Source: Prunella strophiata
Taxonomy: Eukaryota > Chordata > Aves > Passeriformes > Prunellidae
Direction of reading: 5' to 3'
DNA length: 64,000 nt
NCBI GenBank assembly: GCA_036583965.1
Contig: JAZBQD010000019.1
Span: 18,412,085-18,476,084, forward strand
Shown here piece by piece: positions 13,311-26,052 of the stretch (the first letter of the stretch is position 1; each line of letters opens with the position of its first letter). Both the position numbers and the translations under genes were made by a program. Below the pieces are notes generated by a model. It was not told the DNA's origin. It saw nothing but the letters and a program-made list of their open reading frames with translations, and made no database searches.

Positions 13311-13346
13311 TGACTCATTTGCAGCTAATTACAAGTGATTCACTTG
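13311..13346. promoter_or_regulatory. Candidate regulatory cluster: AP-1-like, homeodomain and paired NKX-like sites
   Basis: TGACTCAT (13311-13318) is a perfect AP-1/bZIP core. CTAATTAC follows around 13325-13332. Then CAAGTG (13332-13337) and its exact reverse complement CACTTG (13341-13346), spaced by ATT, form an inverted pair matching NKX2-type cores (also E-box-like). The arrangement within 36 bp is suggestive; function is inferred only. Confidence 0.22.
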
Positions 13347-14183
13347 GATATATATTATATACTTTTATGTTTATATACTTTTGCCAGTCTATGTAGTGAT
13401 TGGCACTAAACGAATAAATGGCATTTACAGTCCTCTTCTTTAAACAGATAAAAGAGTTTATCTAGGAATATTTTGTACATTTGCAAAATAAGGCTTGGTC
13501 AGTACTTGGAATAGCTAATCATTTAAGGTTTTGACTATTTTAAATGTCCACTTTAGGGGATATTAGTACTTAAGTATAGAAAGCTGTAGTGATTCAATTG
13601 TTCCTTCTTATTTCTTGACAATTTTGGTTAGTGTTCTGTTTTTTATCTAGCCTCAACACTGTTATTAACTTTAGCAGGTATAATAGAGAGACCTCATAAC
13701 ACACTAAGTAAAGATCTTCTTTAAACATAATTTTAGCAAAATAAACCCAGACAATCATATTCATGCTATTTAAATGGTTGTAACATTTAATGTGTTTAAC
13801 AATTCTTTCTGGATCTGCCCAGATGAGATTTTCAGGTTTAAAAAGCAGATGAAAGCAAAATGCAATATAAGAATTGGAGGCTAATGGTACAATCAAAAGT
13901 CAAAAAATATGAGCTTTATTTGTACTTTTTATTGTATGGAAAGTATGTTTCTACTAACTTTATCACTGTTTGAAAACTCCCCATCAGGGATGGAGTTTTC
14001 ATTGTCTTTTTCCTTTTATTTTTTTCCCCTGTGAAATTATAAACAGGGTCAGAGGCATGTAAATGCTTTGCCCTCTGTTAATCTGAGATGGAATCTGTGG
14101 CAGTTTGCCTGTTCAATGGTATAGAGATTTACAGTACATATTGTAAATTCCATTAACTTGTCTTTAAATAATTAGCCCCACCT

Positions 14184-14203
14184 GCATCAGACATATCTGA
14201 TGC
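14184..14203. repeat. Small perfect hairpin
   Basis: GCATCAGA and its exact reverse complement TCTGATGC flank a 4-base CATA loop. It is too short to be called a known RNA, and no T run follows that would suggest a Pol III terminator. Confidence 0.5.
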
Positions 14204-14943
14204 TGGTTATCAAAATTTTTTGCTTAAACTTCAGCCTTCTTATTCCCCTCTTCACTTTCTGCTCCTCACTGACTTATTGATCATGTCTTTGTTATGTTAT
14301 TCTTTCCATATGCATCAGAAGACTCGGATATTTATTTTCATGCTGCATAATATTCCTTCTGGTTTTCAACAGTGGTCCCAGTTATTTAAGTGAAAACAGG
14401 TGAACCCTTTGTAGGAAAGAAGAGGAAAAAGCAGTGAGGCAAACAGCTAAGGAATATTTTTTTCTTTGTTTGAATTTGTTATTTATTTCTCAGATCCTAA
14501 TGATCAGACCCTCAGCTCAAGTTAAATCCCTTTCTGCTACTCCAGTTGTGCACAGGGTATATGAGCCCCACTTGAAGGAGCAAGTGGAGGTTTTTTCTTC
14601 TCATCCAAATCCCCTTCCCATCTGGCATTAATCTTGAACTCCTACTGTCCATCATAGGGTGGGAACAGTTTTGGCCCCAGGCCAGGGTGAACATTTTTGT
14701 CCCCTTCACTGCTGTTCCTCTTTGCTCCTCTCCTGTTTGGAGCACAGGCCCTGCAGTAGCGTGTGCCGGGCTCTCAAAGCTCAGTAATGGAAGGGGTATC
14801 TTTACAGACATTTTTGTACATGCACTGCTTTCTCATGTACAACTGTATTTGAAGTTTCTTCACAAAAATAGTTAAAGTCACCTACTGTGCTCACACACTG
14901 GTACAAGGGAAAGATTTGCATTGATGACACCTAGGTGAGCCCC

Positions 14944-14989
14944 AATTAATTAATTAATTAATTAATAATAATAATAATAATAATAATAG
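14944..14989. repeat. Compound (TTAA)n / (TAA)n microsatellite
   Basis: Tetranucleotide AATT/TTAA repeats pass directly into about eight TAA trinucleotides. This compound array looks like a slippage-grown locus and is likely polymorphic. Confidence 0.9.
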
Positions 14990-17089
14990 TAAATATAGAA
15001 TGTGAAAAAATATTGGTTACTTCTGAGTCTGGGAAGCTCCATGGCAAGCTCAGAAGGGATTTATTTGCTTAAGTTTTTGGAGAGTGTTAGTATTTCAGGT
15101 GTGAAATAAAATGAATGTATGGAGACTACAGTCTACTTCACTGAGGTACCTGCTTTAGTTATTGGGATTTTTTTATATATATCAAGAAAGCAGTAACCAC
15201 TACATTAAAAAGCTTTGTAAATGTCCTGAGATAGTCTATGTGAGAAGATTTAAAAAAAAGAGAAATAAAAAAATATTCTCGAACTTTGTGAATCGCCTAA
15301 AGAGCTGAATGTTCTCTTTGCAAGGAAATGCCAGCCTCTAGCCCAGAAGAAACTGGATTCTTCCTACAGATTCCATGACAAAACTTAAGCATATTTTTCC
15401 ATGGTGCATTTTCAGTGAAGATTTGCTTTTGGAATGTGACAGGAAGTGATGGAAGGAAGAAGTTAATTTTCAGAATCTGCACTGAAATACTCAGAAAGGC
15501 ATAATGCAATTCATCCTGTGTATCTCTCTGACACATATATGATCTTTATTTATACATGAGCATCTATCATACCACATCTTTTCCAAATCTCAGCACGCTT
15601 TGTAGATACAGATTTAACACAGATGCTTCTTGTGCTCATTGCCCTTTCACAAAGCATGAGTGCCTTGCTCTTTTAAACACACATCTCTCTTTTACAGCTC
15701 TAGTCAGTATTACAATTTAAAGGACTGCACTGTGTCAAATGAGAAACCATATACTCTAAAAGAATTAATAGAACCTTCTTCCACTGCCTTCCTCAAACAC
15801 CTACTAGTCTATGGTCAGTGGTGACTTTTAAAATATTTGCAGTGTTTCTCTGCTTGTGACAGCACGATATAAATAACACAACCATAATACTTATAACAAT
15901 ATTTTCCTGTTACCAATGAGGAATAAAATCCCAGCCTTAAGTCTCTGGTAGGGTTCCCATTTGCTTTATGATAGGTCCAGATTTAGCAAAATAAGGCTAC
16001 AATCTGGTAGACTTTGAAAATAAAGTCTGAACCTCATTCTTCTGCTGTCAGGACAGGCTTTTCCATGCAGCAACCTACACAGTGATGAAGTGAGTCTCTG
16101 TCAAGCCAGCTGGCTCTGCATGAAAACTTGCTTGTGGTGCTGAGAGAAAGCTTTTCTCCATGTCTCAAAGGGATAGTAGTCTTTTCACTTTTAAACAGCT
16201 TTTTTTCTTCATGGATTTAAGTGTGTTTATATTTCGTTGTCCAAGTGCTGATTCTGTTTCATTGCTGGTTTGCCTGTCTCTGGCTCATAGATGCTGTTCA
16301 TACTTATAACTTGTGGACAACAACATCATCAAGCCTCATACTGATGAACATTCCTTGGCAGAGCTTTTCTGACAGGTGATTTTTCCATTAGGGGATTTTT
16401 CTTCATTTTGACTTTGCTCCTAAACCCTCCACTCAGTCTCTCTGGGTGCTGGGAGCCCATGTCAGACTTGACTGCAACAAAATCCTCAGATTGTGCTCAC
16501 GTTTCCTCAGTTTCCTCAGAGATACTCATAAATATAATAATGTTTTCTAATGTAAACTCATAGTAAAGTTCACACATTTCTTCAGTAAGATTGAAGGGAA
16601 GTGTTAAGCAAAACTTAGCTGTGAATGTATGCATGAGGATATTAAAAAGGAGCTAAATCTTGCTGTGAAATTGTGTTTTTATATTACAGGGAGGCTCAAA
16701 AATAGGTTTCTCCTCAGTTCCAAAATTAGTACTTGATTTCTTTTCAAAAAAACCAACATGTGGCAAAATGAAAGATTTGGATTTTTGTTTTCTGCCTGAT
16801 TTTTTGACCAATCTGAAAACCATCTCAATTTTTTTTCACTGCCTGAGACTTCAAGGATTTGGATTTTATTTTACCTAACCAAATACATTGTTGAAATCAA
16901 TTTTGTCTTAGGATAATAAACTAATCCTCAGACAGACAGTGAAATGAAGTGTTTTAAATGTTTTTAGTTTTTCACAGAAATAAATTGGGCTGTAAACAGA
17001 ACTCTAATGCTACTTGAATACAAAACCAATATGTTTTTGATTCATTTTCTTCTGGAGGAAGACCAAAAGCTGCTTTTGAACACTAGTTA
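14990..17089. other. AT-rich noncoding stretch
   Basis: No gene, RNA or repeat family seen. The 79-codon minus frame at 15297-15536 has no recognisable motif. Short T- and A-rich runs occur but no array. Confidence 0.55.
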
Positions 17090-17180
17090 GGGCATTTATC
17101 CAGAGTTACATAAATAATGTCTTCACCCAGGGCTTGAACACCTAGTTCTTATGTTTAATGCCCTTATTCTAATCCCTGGG
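17090..17180 (-). mobile_element. MIR-like ancient SINE fragment (tentative)
   Basis: The segment with CCCAGGGCTTGAACACCTAG (17127-17146), followed by a TTTAATGCCCTTATTCTAATCC string, recalls the tRNA-unrelated 3' part of MIR/CORE-SINEs. In those elements a 'cagg.ttgaacc' core precedes a 'ccagtgc.ctt..cta' tail. Divergence is high and both ends fade out, as expected for a pre-avian insertion. The strand label is a guess from the remembered layout. Called from memory of the family, not by alignment. Confidence 0.3.
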
Positions 17181-19141
17181 ATAGGTGCCTTGTCAGATGT
17201 CAGACAAGGGTAAGAAGTGATTGTTTTTCTACTTTCAGTCTAAAATTGCATTCCAGACCAATGTTTTTCAGAAATTGATATATCTGAGAAGATTGAAGAA
17301 TGAACTTTTGGTGCATCATCACCTTCTGAGAGAAAAAAAATGGGACTTTGATTTTAAATTCCTCACTATACAATGTTCCAAAATTCAATAGTAATTGCAA
17401 ATTACCAAAAGAATTGATGCTCCGAGAATGAGTTGTAAGACAGACAAAAAGGCTGAAATATAGTATAAAAACAACTTTAATGTTCACTATGTTATCTTCT
17501 ATGAAAACAATTCAGCTTCATTAATCATTCTTAATATGAGTATGTCTGTTCTATAACTATTTATGAACACAATATCTAGTTCTTGAGATATTTGCTATAG
17601 TGAAGATGGTTAAATTTCATGGAGGGTAAGCAAAATGTGAAGACAAGCTTTATCTTGACTTTGTGAATGCTTTTGGACTGGAATGAGATGATGGCTGAGT
17701 TACTACAATGAAGGTTTTGCTCTTTGCCTTCTGCCACCTAATAAACTTCTTTCCCCATTTAAAATCAAGCAGCAGGGAACCAGCAGAATTAAAGAACTAT
17801 TGCACATACAAAAGGGGATACTTCAAAAACCCCTAATCATAAAGATAAACCAAATTTTTCTCATATAGGAAGCTTCCAGACCTGATTGGTCTGCATAGAT
17901 GAGTGGAGTATGTGTGTTTTATCCTTTAAAGTGAAACAATACTTTTTGAAACTTGTATTGACAAGTAATTCACTTCTGGTCACAGGCTACTTAAGGGAAG
18001 AACTGCCAAATAACATTGCTTTTGTTGGTAAACAATAAAATCATACAGAGTACTGTGGACAAGAGCCTATTCTAAAAGTGAGAAAATAATGTAATTGTTT
18101 CCCAGGACAGGTTAAAGTATTTTTGGATAAGAACCAGATGAAGGAGAATGATACATTTTCCTTTTAACCCTGAGGGAAGCGTTACCTCATTTTTTGAAAA
18201 AAAGTACTGCCAGACAGAGCAATTTAAATCAAATAACCCTTGCTCCACTAAAAACCTGAAGCAAACCTCAATTAAAATGTCAAAATACCCCAGATATTCT
18301 GTTTTCAGTATCTCCAGTCTGACTCATCTAGAACTGTGGAAAAAGGTTAATGATTTTTTCCAACCCACCTGTGTAGAGTAAAAAAGCTTCATTTGCCTCC
18401 TTTACCTTAATCAAATGGAAGCCATATTACAGCCATTGAAAATCTTGTTCAAAGAGTTGAAACAATTTTAGTCTCCTTCTACTTCTTAATTCCAGTGAAA
18501 CATGCTGTGTGTCCTACTTAGGAAGAGAAAATTGCACCTTAGCACTCCACATAGCTACTGCTAATTGTCACAGGTTTTTTATCTGTTATACACTGCTTTA
18601 GATAGATTTTTGTACTTAAAACTCTACTGCTGCTTCATAAAGAGTGTAGCTATTATTTTCAAGATCTCTGGATGCTGCTTCTAAATCATTCAAGTGAAAC
18701 TGAAGTTATTTACACTTACACTTGAAGTGCAATATGACATGTTGGATTAAAGCCCTCCATCTAAACATTATTTATTTTTAGTGAACCTCTACCTTAGCTC
18801 ATAAGCTAATTATTACTTGTAATGGTAGAAGTACTGCAGGAATTCTCTGCCAAAGTTCATTTAATTTGCATTTTAATATACTAAATCTTCTTTTCATTAA
18901 TAGTGCTGATACAGGAGTTTAAGAGACACAATAAAAATGTGGGTGTGTTTGTGGATAACTCTGAAATCCACTGTGGCATATAAAAGAAAATGAGAATCCT
19001 CTCTTTGGCACCATTACTGAAATTCCTCTCCACCTCTTTTCTGTGTGAGCTGAAGGCTGTGCAGATGGTTTGGCATAATTCACTCAACAAAATGGTTCAG
19101 AGGCAGGGAGGTAAAGCCCATGTTACCTGAAACGTCATCTC

Positions 19142-19178
19142 TTTTTTTTTTCTTTTTTTTTTTTTTTTTTTTTTGCAG
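19142..19178. repeat. Poly(T) tract ending in a splice-acceptor-like TTTTGCAG
   Basis: About 33 T with one C interruption run straight into TTTTGCAG (to 19178). As a repeat it is a homopolymer, possibly the reverse-complement poly(A) tail of a retrocopy, but no retrotransposed body is recognisable on either side. The TTGCAG ending also makes a good decoy 3' splice site. Confidence 0.75.
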
Positions 19179-20309
19179 TGTAGTGCAGGAATTTACTACC
19201 TGGAAGACTTTCTCTGTTAGAATTTTAACAACTTATTCTAATAAGATGCCATATTTTTCTAGCAAGGATATAGATTTGCTTCTTCAATAGGCTGCTCAGA
19301 GAACACTGCAGCATAGTTATCATACTTGCATTTTGAGAGAGCTACAATACAGGTCTTAAAATGTCATTGACAGCAGCAGATTTGTAAAAATTTGTCTGTG
19401 CCACTTTAGTATTAAAGTCATCTAATGAAAGCACAAATGAAAGTAGAGTTACCAGAAGGCAATACAGAAGGCAATAGCTACCTGCATTAGGAGGCTTGTT
19501 TGAATCCTTTATGAGAGATCTATTTTCTAAAAAGCCATAATTGGAGATGAGAATCAATTTGTCACAAAGTCCCCTTTTTCACTCTTTTCACTCTTTCCTT
19601 AAGTGCTATCCCTTTATCTGTCTTGTCTGATAAAGACAGCTTACCCAGCTGTTTTCTTGTGTATTCTAGATAAAATGACCATATCTTCAAACAGCTGCCA
19701 AACAGAACAATTTTCTGATGGCATTTTTATAGAGTTACAAAAGATCTTCACAAAATGTATGGTGCTGTGCTTTTAAAGTTTACCTCAGCCTTGGTATTAT
19801 CAGCTTATGTTTCAGTAGTGACATATGTGCATCTCTCACAGGAACGCAGGAACTGAGCAGTAGGATATTTTTTTATTAGAAACTTTGGATTTTAGCACTA
19901 ATCTCACATTTTACAGAAAGCTTTGAGATCCACCCTGAGTAAAAGAACTACTTCCATAATGAGTCTCTTTTCTTATGAGCCAGTGTTCTGCCTCATTTAT
20001 TTCTTTGAATTGTTTTACTCTGCAAGTAGTGCCATTAAAAGCAATGTTAGAGACAATCTGAATCTTGAAAAGAGAAGGGAAAATATGTTTTAGTTTTTAG
20101 GAAACAAAGCAGAGAGTTCAGACAAAAAAAACCCCAAACCCCAGACAGCTCAAAATCTGCCATCAGTCCTTTGTGTAATGTATTATTTAGCTTGGGACAT
20201 ACAATTTTGTTTAAATTGTACACTTCCTCCATATATCTTTATATACTCCTTGACCCCACCCAGATGTGCCTGCCTGATGATTTTGTTTCTATTGCTTTAT
20301 AAGGTATTG

Positions 20310-20332
20310 CTTTAAACCCAGTTGGTTTAAAG
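20310..20332. repeat. Hairpin with 9-bp perfect arms
   Basis: CTTTAAACC (20310-20318) and GGTTTAAAG (20324-20332) are exact reverse complements around a 5-base CAGTT loop. It abuts the MIR-like fragment that begins a few bases later. No known RNA family is recognised. Confidence 0.55.
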
Positions 20333-20336
20333 TTAG

Positions 20337-20416
20337 GTCGCAGATGGAGAACTGAGGCACAGAGAAAGTTATGACCTAGGGGAACTGTAACCAGCAGAGT
20401 CACAGCCTGGAAGTAA
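20337..20416 (+). mobile_element. MIR/CORE-SINE-like fragment
   Basis: CAGATGGAGAACTGAGGCAC then AGAGAAAGTTATGACCT (20341-20377) closely recalls the conserved core of MIR-type SINEs ('cagatg.ggaaactgaggcacagagaggtta'). The following GTCACAGCCTGGAAGT recalls the 'ggtcacacagc.agt' segment. The match is short and the flanks are unique, as expected for an ancient amniote SINE. An exapted regulatory copy is possible but untested. Confidence 0.4.
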
Positions 20417-22657
20417 TGTTGCCTAATATTATGTTGGTTGATTTAATTTTTTCCCCTCACATTGGTATGCACTGCCATTTTAGTTGTCCTTGGGTACTGT
20501 ACTTAACCTCCTTTTCTCACTCCCTTGAAGGGGACTGGCTCTTCTATAGGTTCTATAACTGTTCTGTCATAGAAACCCCAAGAATATGTCCTAGGCACTT
20601 CAGGAGATGTCAAGTGGCACTGGACACCAAGCTGTACACAGGTGAATCAAGCCTTAGAGGTTTAAGTCTGATCACAGCATCAGACCTGTCAGGATCAATT
20701 GATAGCTAATCAGCATCAAGATTGCAATTTGTCTTCCCAAATGTTCAGCCTACAAATCTGCTTTAAGATGAGGTATATGGCAGAGCAAACCACAATGAAT
20801 TCACTGACTTTGCATTCCCTGACTAAGATGAAATCTTGGGTCACAATGGAGACACAGATGAGGTGAATGCTGACATGAAGACCCTGATTACTGATCTTTG
20901 TATCTTGACTGGTTTGCACTTAGTAATTTATTCCTTTTTATTTTTTCAGTATGCTTCATAAAAATATGTATAATCTGCTGTAATCAGTGGAATTTAATGT
21001 TGTTTCCATTAGCATTTTGAACACAAAAGCTCATCTACTTTTTAATGAGATAAAAAAATCTAAGCCTGACCATTACAGGCAGACAGATTATCAGTGAATT
21101 CAGTGTTGAATGTGGTGGTTAGTGAAGGCAAATTTCCCCTCCATTATCTCAGAAAGTCTTTTTTTTTTGGTTTATATTATCACTGATAAATGTGTGGCTG
21201 TGTTATAGTCAAGATGTGCAATGGACCAGGGGGTAGCTGCCTTATCATCCCTTGGCCAAACTGAGAAAGGGAAGCATGATTCTGAAGCAGTATGGAGTTG
21301 GAGTTGTGAGGAGAAAAAGTGAGAAAGAGAAAGGTGTTTAAAAGGATATATGTGTCCACAGTAAATGATCAAGGGAAAACATAGCTGTTTCTGTTTGTCA
21401 GAAAGAGAATGGACAGTCTAAAGGGCCCAGTCACTGAACCAAGCAAGCATCTCATTTTGTTCCCTAATATTTTTATCTGTCTTTTGTGAGCTTCCCTCAG
21501 ATGACTCACTAATCCAATCAGGATTAGTAACTAATGATCCAAAGTCCCTCAAATCTATGCTAGTTATTTCAGATGAATCTTCATATATATGACCATGCAA
21601 ATTCTTCATGTTGTTCTTGTGAAAAATTGCCCCATAAATAGTTCTGGTAAGCAAGGCAGCAGACAACTTAAGAGAAACATATCATGACAAGTATGCAAAT
21701 AATGTCATCAGGTCCAGCCAATATAGTGTCAGATTATGAACCAGATCCAGCATCTTTGCTGCCACATGGTGATTCAATGTTTCTGGACTTTGTCACAAAA
21801 AATAAATCACGGATCTGAAAAACTTAATGCTATTTTTCAGACATGGCAAGCAGATATGTACAAAAATGTCTTCAGATCTGATTTATTAAGATCACCTTTT
21901 TGTCTCCAGAGAATAACTGGAACACATGCATTTTTATTTTTTCCTCCAAAATGCTCATTTATGGAAGAATATGTTTCAGTCCCTAAATGATTATTCTATG
22001 CTTGTCAGTTTTAGATTGCAGCACCAGTTCTGTTAATGGTTTCTGAGGTGATGCTGATGCCTCTGAGGTTGCCTGGCAGAATTGCTAGCATAAAACTAAT
22101 GAGTATCCTGGCACGACCCTGCACTGTTAGGACATGAAGGCAAAGGGGGAAATAAATTAGAAACCTGGATGTGTAGAAAGAATATCTGTAAAGGCACTTA
22201 ATGGAGTCTAGAATAGAAAATTAATCACCCATAATAATTAGGGTTTGTGAGACTATTTAATTTAATTCCATTTACACATATTTCCACCCAATGATTAATG
22301 AACTCTGGGATAGCTTGTAAGCAAAATCTGAACCTGATATAAGCTTTAGAAGTGTGTAGAGTAGAGAGTTATTAGACCACAACAGCTTTAATCTGCTGTT
22401 TTCATTCTATATCTAACAGGTTTCACATAATCTTTGGGTACAAAATGATGTGGCACCGGTTTAAAGTGCTTTTGGAACATATATAACCTGAAAGTGCTTG
22501 ATATAATCTAAGAGAAAAATGGTAAATTGAACAACATCAGTGTGAAGCAGACTATTATTAAACTATTAGAAAGCTGAAGCCAGTACACTTTATTGTTTCT
22601 AATTCCTCAGCCTCTAAAGTGTTATTTAGCATTTCACTTTTTCCAGTTTAGTAATAT

Positions 22658-22697
<40 letters not shown>

Positions 22698-24689
22698 ACA
22701 GTCAGTAACTTCCAGCTCTTCTTGTGAGGATAATTTACCATACTTTAAAACCCTGGAAATGTTTGTGTTAAAAGTAACTATCAAGCAAACAACATAAAAG
22801 AGGCATTAAAGATTTTGTCTGCTTTGACTTCTGAGTGCACAAGTTAATGATAAGTAATTTTTGTCATTTGTGGCATAAATTTCTGAAATTCAATGTAGGA
22901 GGGTATGCAGTCAGTGAAACCTCATGGTCATACTCATTCCTTCTGGCATTCATGCCTGTGCATGTGTGAAATGGTTTTAGAAGAAAGATGACAACATTGT
23001 TTCAAAGATGGAAATAAATTCCTAACAATATAAATGGGATAAACTCCAACATCTTGGGTAGCATTTCAGAGTTTGACACCTCTCTCTGAGATCAGCAGCT
23101 ACTGATCTTGAATAACTCTTCTTCAGAATTGCATATTCCTACTAAGTGAAGTAGTGAATGCATATTATTTTAGATCTGTATTTGAGGCCTGTGAAAGGAA
23201 AACAAGAGAGAATGTATTAAAATGTGTGGACAGGGGATAGATTATACAAAAATATAGATTAGATATTAATTTTTTTAATCAACGTCTGAAAAATAAAAAA
23301 AGATTCTGGAGATGTAGTCATAATACCATTGAATAAATGAGGAATGCAAAACATAACAAAAATAAGTATGTTTTATTTCCCTGGGTGTGAAGAGGGTCAG
23401 AATAGTCAATTTTATGTTTTTTTTTCCAAAATGGTTAAAAGAGACTAAAAGAGACTAAAAAAAAGATCAACATTTGCTATAAAAGAATATTGTTAAGTGG
23501 TTTTGTTTTGACTTTATCATATTTCTTGTACTTTCATAATTTTCTTCTAAAACATTCTGGGTTTTTCAGTTTGACAGGAAATTTAATTCTAAATTAAAAT
23601 GGTTGCATCAAAAGTTCTGGAATTTTATGCAGTGGAAATAGGCTAAATTTTTTTTTAATCAATGCCTCATTTAATCTCAGTGATTTGGTTCACTGGTTCA
23701 GATATTTTATATTTAAATATTTTCATTATGTTAAAATAGTTATGAGGGTAAGGACACTTTTAGAAAATTTGTGGGCTTATTTCTATTGCATTCTTTTAAA
23801 ATTTAAAGTAAAAGGTTTATGGACCTCTCCTGCTAGTATTCATTCTTCTGGGTTTTGGGTATCTTGGATTTGAGTTGAGACATAAGTACCTAACTAGTGA
23901 CACCTTTTAAGGTGATCCTGTACTGAACATTTCAAGAAATCTATTTTTTTTATTCCATTAATACTCTCTAGAGTGTATATCAATGCATATGTATTCAATC
24001 ACTTAAGTAGAGGTAAATTTAAACTCACATTTTGCTTTTGTGAAAGATAACTGCAATTAATTTGTAGCTGGGTAGCATTTCATGAGTTAGCAGAGTCTAC
24101 CAAAAGTAAAGTGGAAGAGGTTAAATGTTCAAGCATAGTGGTAAAAATAGAGTAGGGAAAGTGAATGATTTTCAGTGGAAAGAGGATTTGATAAAGTAGA
24201 AGTTTGAAGGTCCTGAGGTGAAATTTGAGACAGTTGAAAAATAAGATTCTGATCCACAGCTTCTAAGTTTTACCTTTGTCTTCAGTGCATGCATGCTATT
24301 GAAAGCTTGTTTAACTATCTAAGACATCTGGAAAGAACACTCTTGTAGAAAAAGTGAATTATAGAGAATGTTCAAAAATATTAATTCTGGGTCAAAAGAA
24401 AAGCTGACTCACTAGACCTAAATTTATCTTATATTTAGCTATAGAGAAGCTTAAAATTTGGTAGGTACCAAGTGGTTGGTCATTTGGCTTTCAACACATT
24501 CAATAGATGTACCAAGCATGAGTATGAAAATAACAGCTCATACCAAGATAATTCTCTCTGGAAATACTTTCCAGAAGTTCTCCACAGAGAAAATGCAGCT
24601 GCCTTGCTGCTGATACAAAGCAGGGTGAAGTGACTGAAAATCCTGCACATTGTACTAACATCTAAAAGGACCTCAGGCTGAATAAAGGG
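20417..24689. other. AT-rich noncoding stretch
   Basis: No gene recognised. It contains a 36-bp poly(T) at 22659-22694 and a duplicated AAAAGAGACT decamer near 23437-23458. The 97-codon plus frame at 20416-20709 and the 84-codon plus frame at 21736-21990 are without motifs. Confidence 0.55.
22659..22694. repeat. Pure poly(T) tract, 36 bp
   Basis: Thirty-six uninterrupted T are followed by ACTACAG. The tract could be a retrocopy tail on the minus strand, but no source sequence or target-site duplication is obvious. Length is prone to sequencing and assembly error. Confidence 0.85.
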
Positions 24690-24852
24690 GCTGCCAAAAG
24701 CCTCATGAAGCTCAGCAAAAGAAATTGTCAATTCTACATCAGAGGAGGAGGAGCCCCACGCACCAGCACATGTTGGGAGCCACCTTGCTGGAAAAATCTT
24801 GGCAGAAAAGGCCTAGAGTACTGGTGGACAACAAACTGAACATGAGGAAGCT
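24690..24852 (+). mobile_element. CR1 LINE fragment (ORF2 region), plus strand
   Basis: The stretch GCCTCATGAAGCTCAGCAAA, then GAGCCCCACGCACCAGCACA, then GGGAGCCACCTTGCTGGAAA and GTACTGGTGGACAACAAACT recalls the reverse-transcriptase part of avian CR1 in sense orientation: 'GPLVDNKLNMR' is readable near the end. Stops and frameshifts interrupt the frame, and the fragment is truncated at both ends. The 5' limit is soft. The 83-codon minus-strand frame at 24480-24731 partly covers it and is not a gene. Confidence 0.55.
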
Positions 24853-26019
24853 TTAGGGGAGTGTTTTAAAAAATGAAACTATTTTGAAAATTTCATCAGT
24901 TTTCTATCCAGTACCAAAAGCTCCTGTTGTATTAAGCTCTGCTGTTTCCTCCAGCTACTGAAGAGTTAGTTACCAATACACACACATTTAGATATGTGAT
25001 GATTTACTTACAATTTTTCACACTCTGCCAACTGATAACTTTACCTTGCAGTTCTTATCCAGCCCTGTCACAGTTCAATGCAGCCATCTGTAAGCTTATG
25101 TGGAGGAAAGAGTCTTAGCAGAATAAAGAAAGGGAGCTCAAACACAGTCCCACCTAAAAAGCGATTGGAAAAGTAAAGCTGGTAATGCCCTGAATGGATA
25201 AAGGGAGCTTACCTTGAATTTCAGTTACTTCAACTATTCCTTATATAATGATAAAATCAGTGTTTATGCTTTGGCTTGACAGCTGAGTGAAAGTGTGTCA
25301 GATATGGCAAATACATAAAAAGTTTTTTGCGATAGAGAAAGTTTTCTGTCTTGCAAGTAACAGGTTCTTTTGAAATACAATCCTGACAGGAATGCATGTA
25401 AATATTCCTGTACAAAACATATTGTATCTGTGAATACTCCCTAGGTGAAAGTAATTCTGCTAAATAAACTAAATAGACTCTATATGCATTTATTGAGTAA
25501 CTAGAAGCTTAAAAAAAATTTTAGCTATATTTTTAAATTCAAATAGTGGGGACAGAACTTTTCACAGATTGTAAAAAGGTACTTACAACATCCTGTAGAA
25601 AGTTATCAAAATAGAATCCCACTGTGAGGTGTCACTTTGCAGTATCTAACCTTAATTTATTATTTTTGAAATGTATTTACTTATAAATAATCACTAGGAA
25701 TAATGCACTTTTAAAAAGCATAAGTTCTTGTATACTACATCTTAGAACCATTGCTGAGTTAGAAATTATTACTGACACAGATAGCATTTGAGAGCATTGG
25801 CTAGGTCAGATATTAAATAATGTCAAGAACCAAGAATCTGTGCCAGACAAGGTACATTAAAATTATTAATAAATATAATGCAAATTCCTCAGATTACACT
25901 ATATAATTTTAATGGTTTGTGTTATTAAAAGTTGTACTTCATAGGACTGTTCTGGTTTATTTAACACACATATAAAAATTGCTCTGTCTTCTTTAAATAT
26001 ATATGTGTGTGTGTATTTT

Positions 26020-26052
<33 letters not shown>

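Larger units (their letters stand above)
12137..14943. other. AT-rich noncoding stretch
   Basis: No gene recognised. It contains a motif cluster at 13311-13346 and a small hairpin at 14184-14203, listed separately. The 100-codon minus frame at 13594-13896 and the 99-codon minus frame at 14512-14811 show no domain and are read as chance. Confidence 0.55.
17181..20336. other. AT-rich noncoding stretch
   Basis: Apart from a long T tract at 19142-19174 and a 9-bp-arm hairpin at 20310-20332, I see no feature. The 95-codon minus frame at 17200-17487 is Phe/Leu/Ser-rich and motif-free. Confidence 0.55.
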
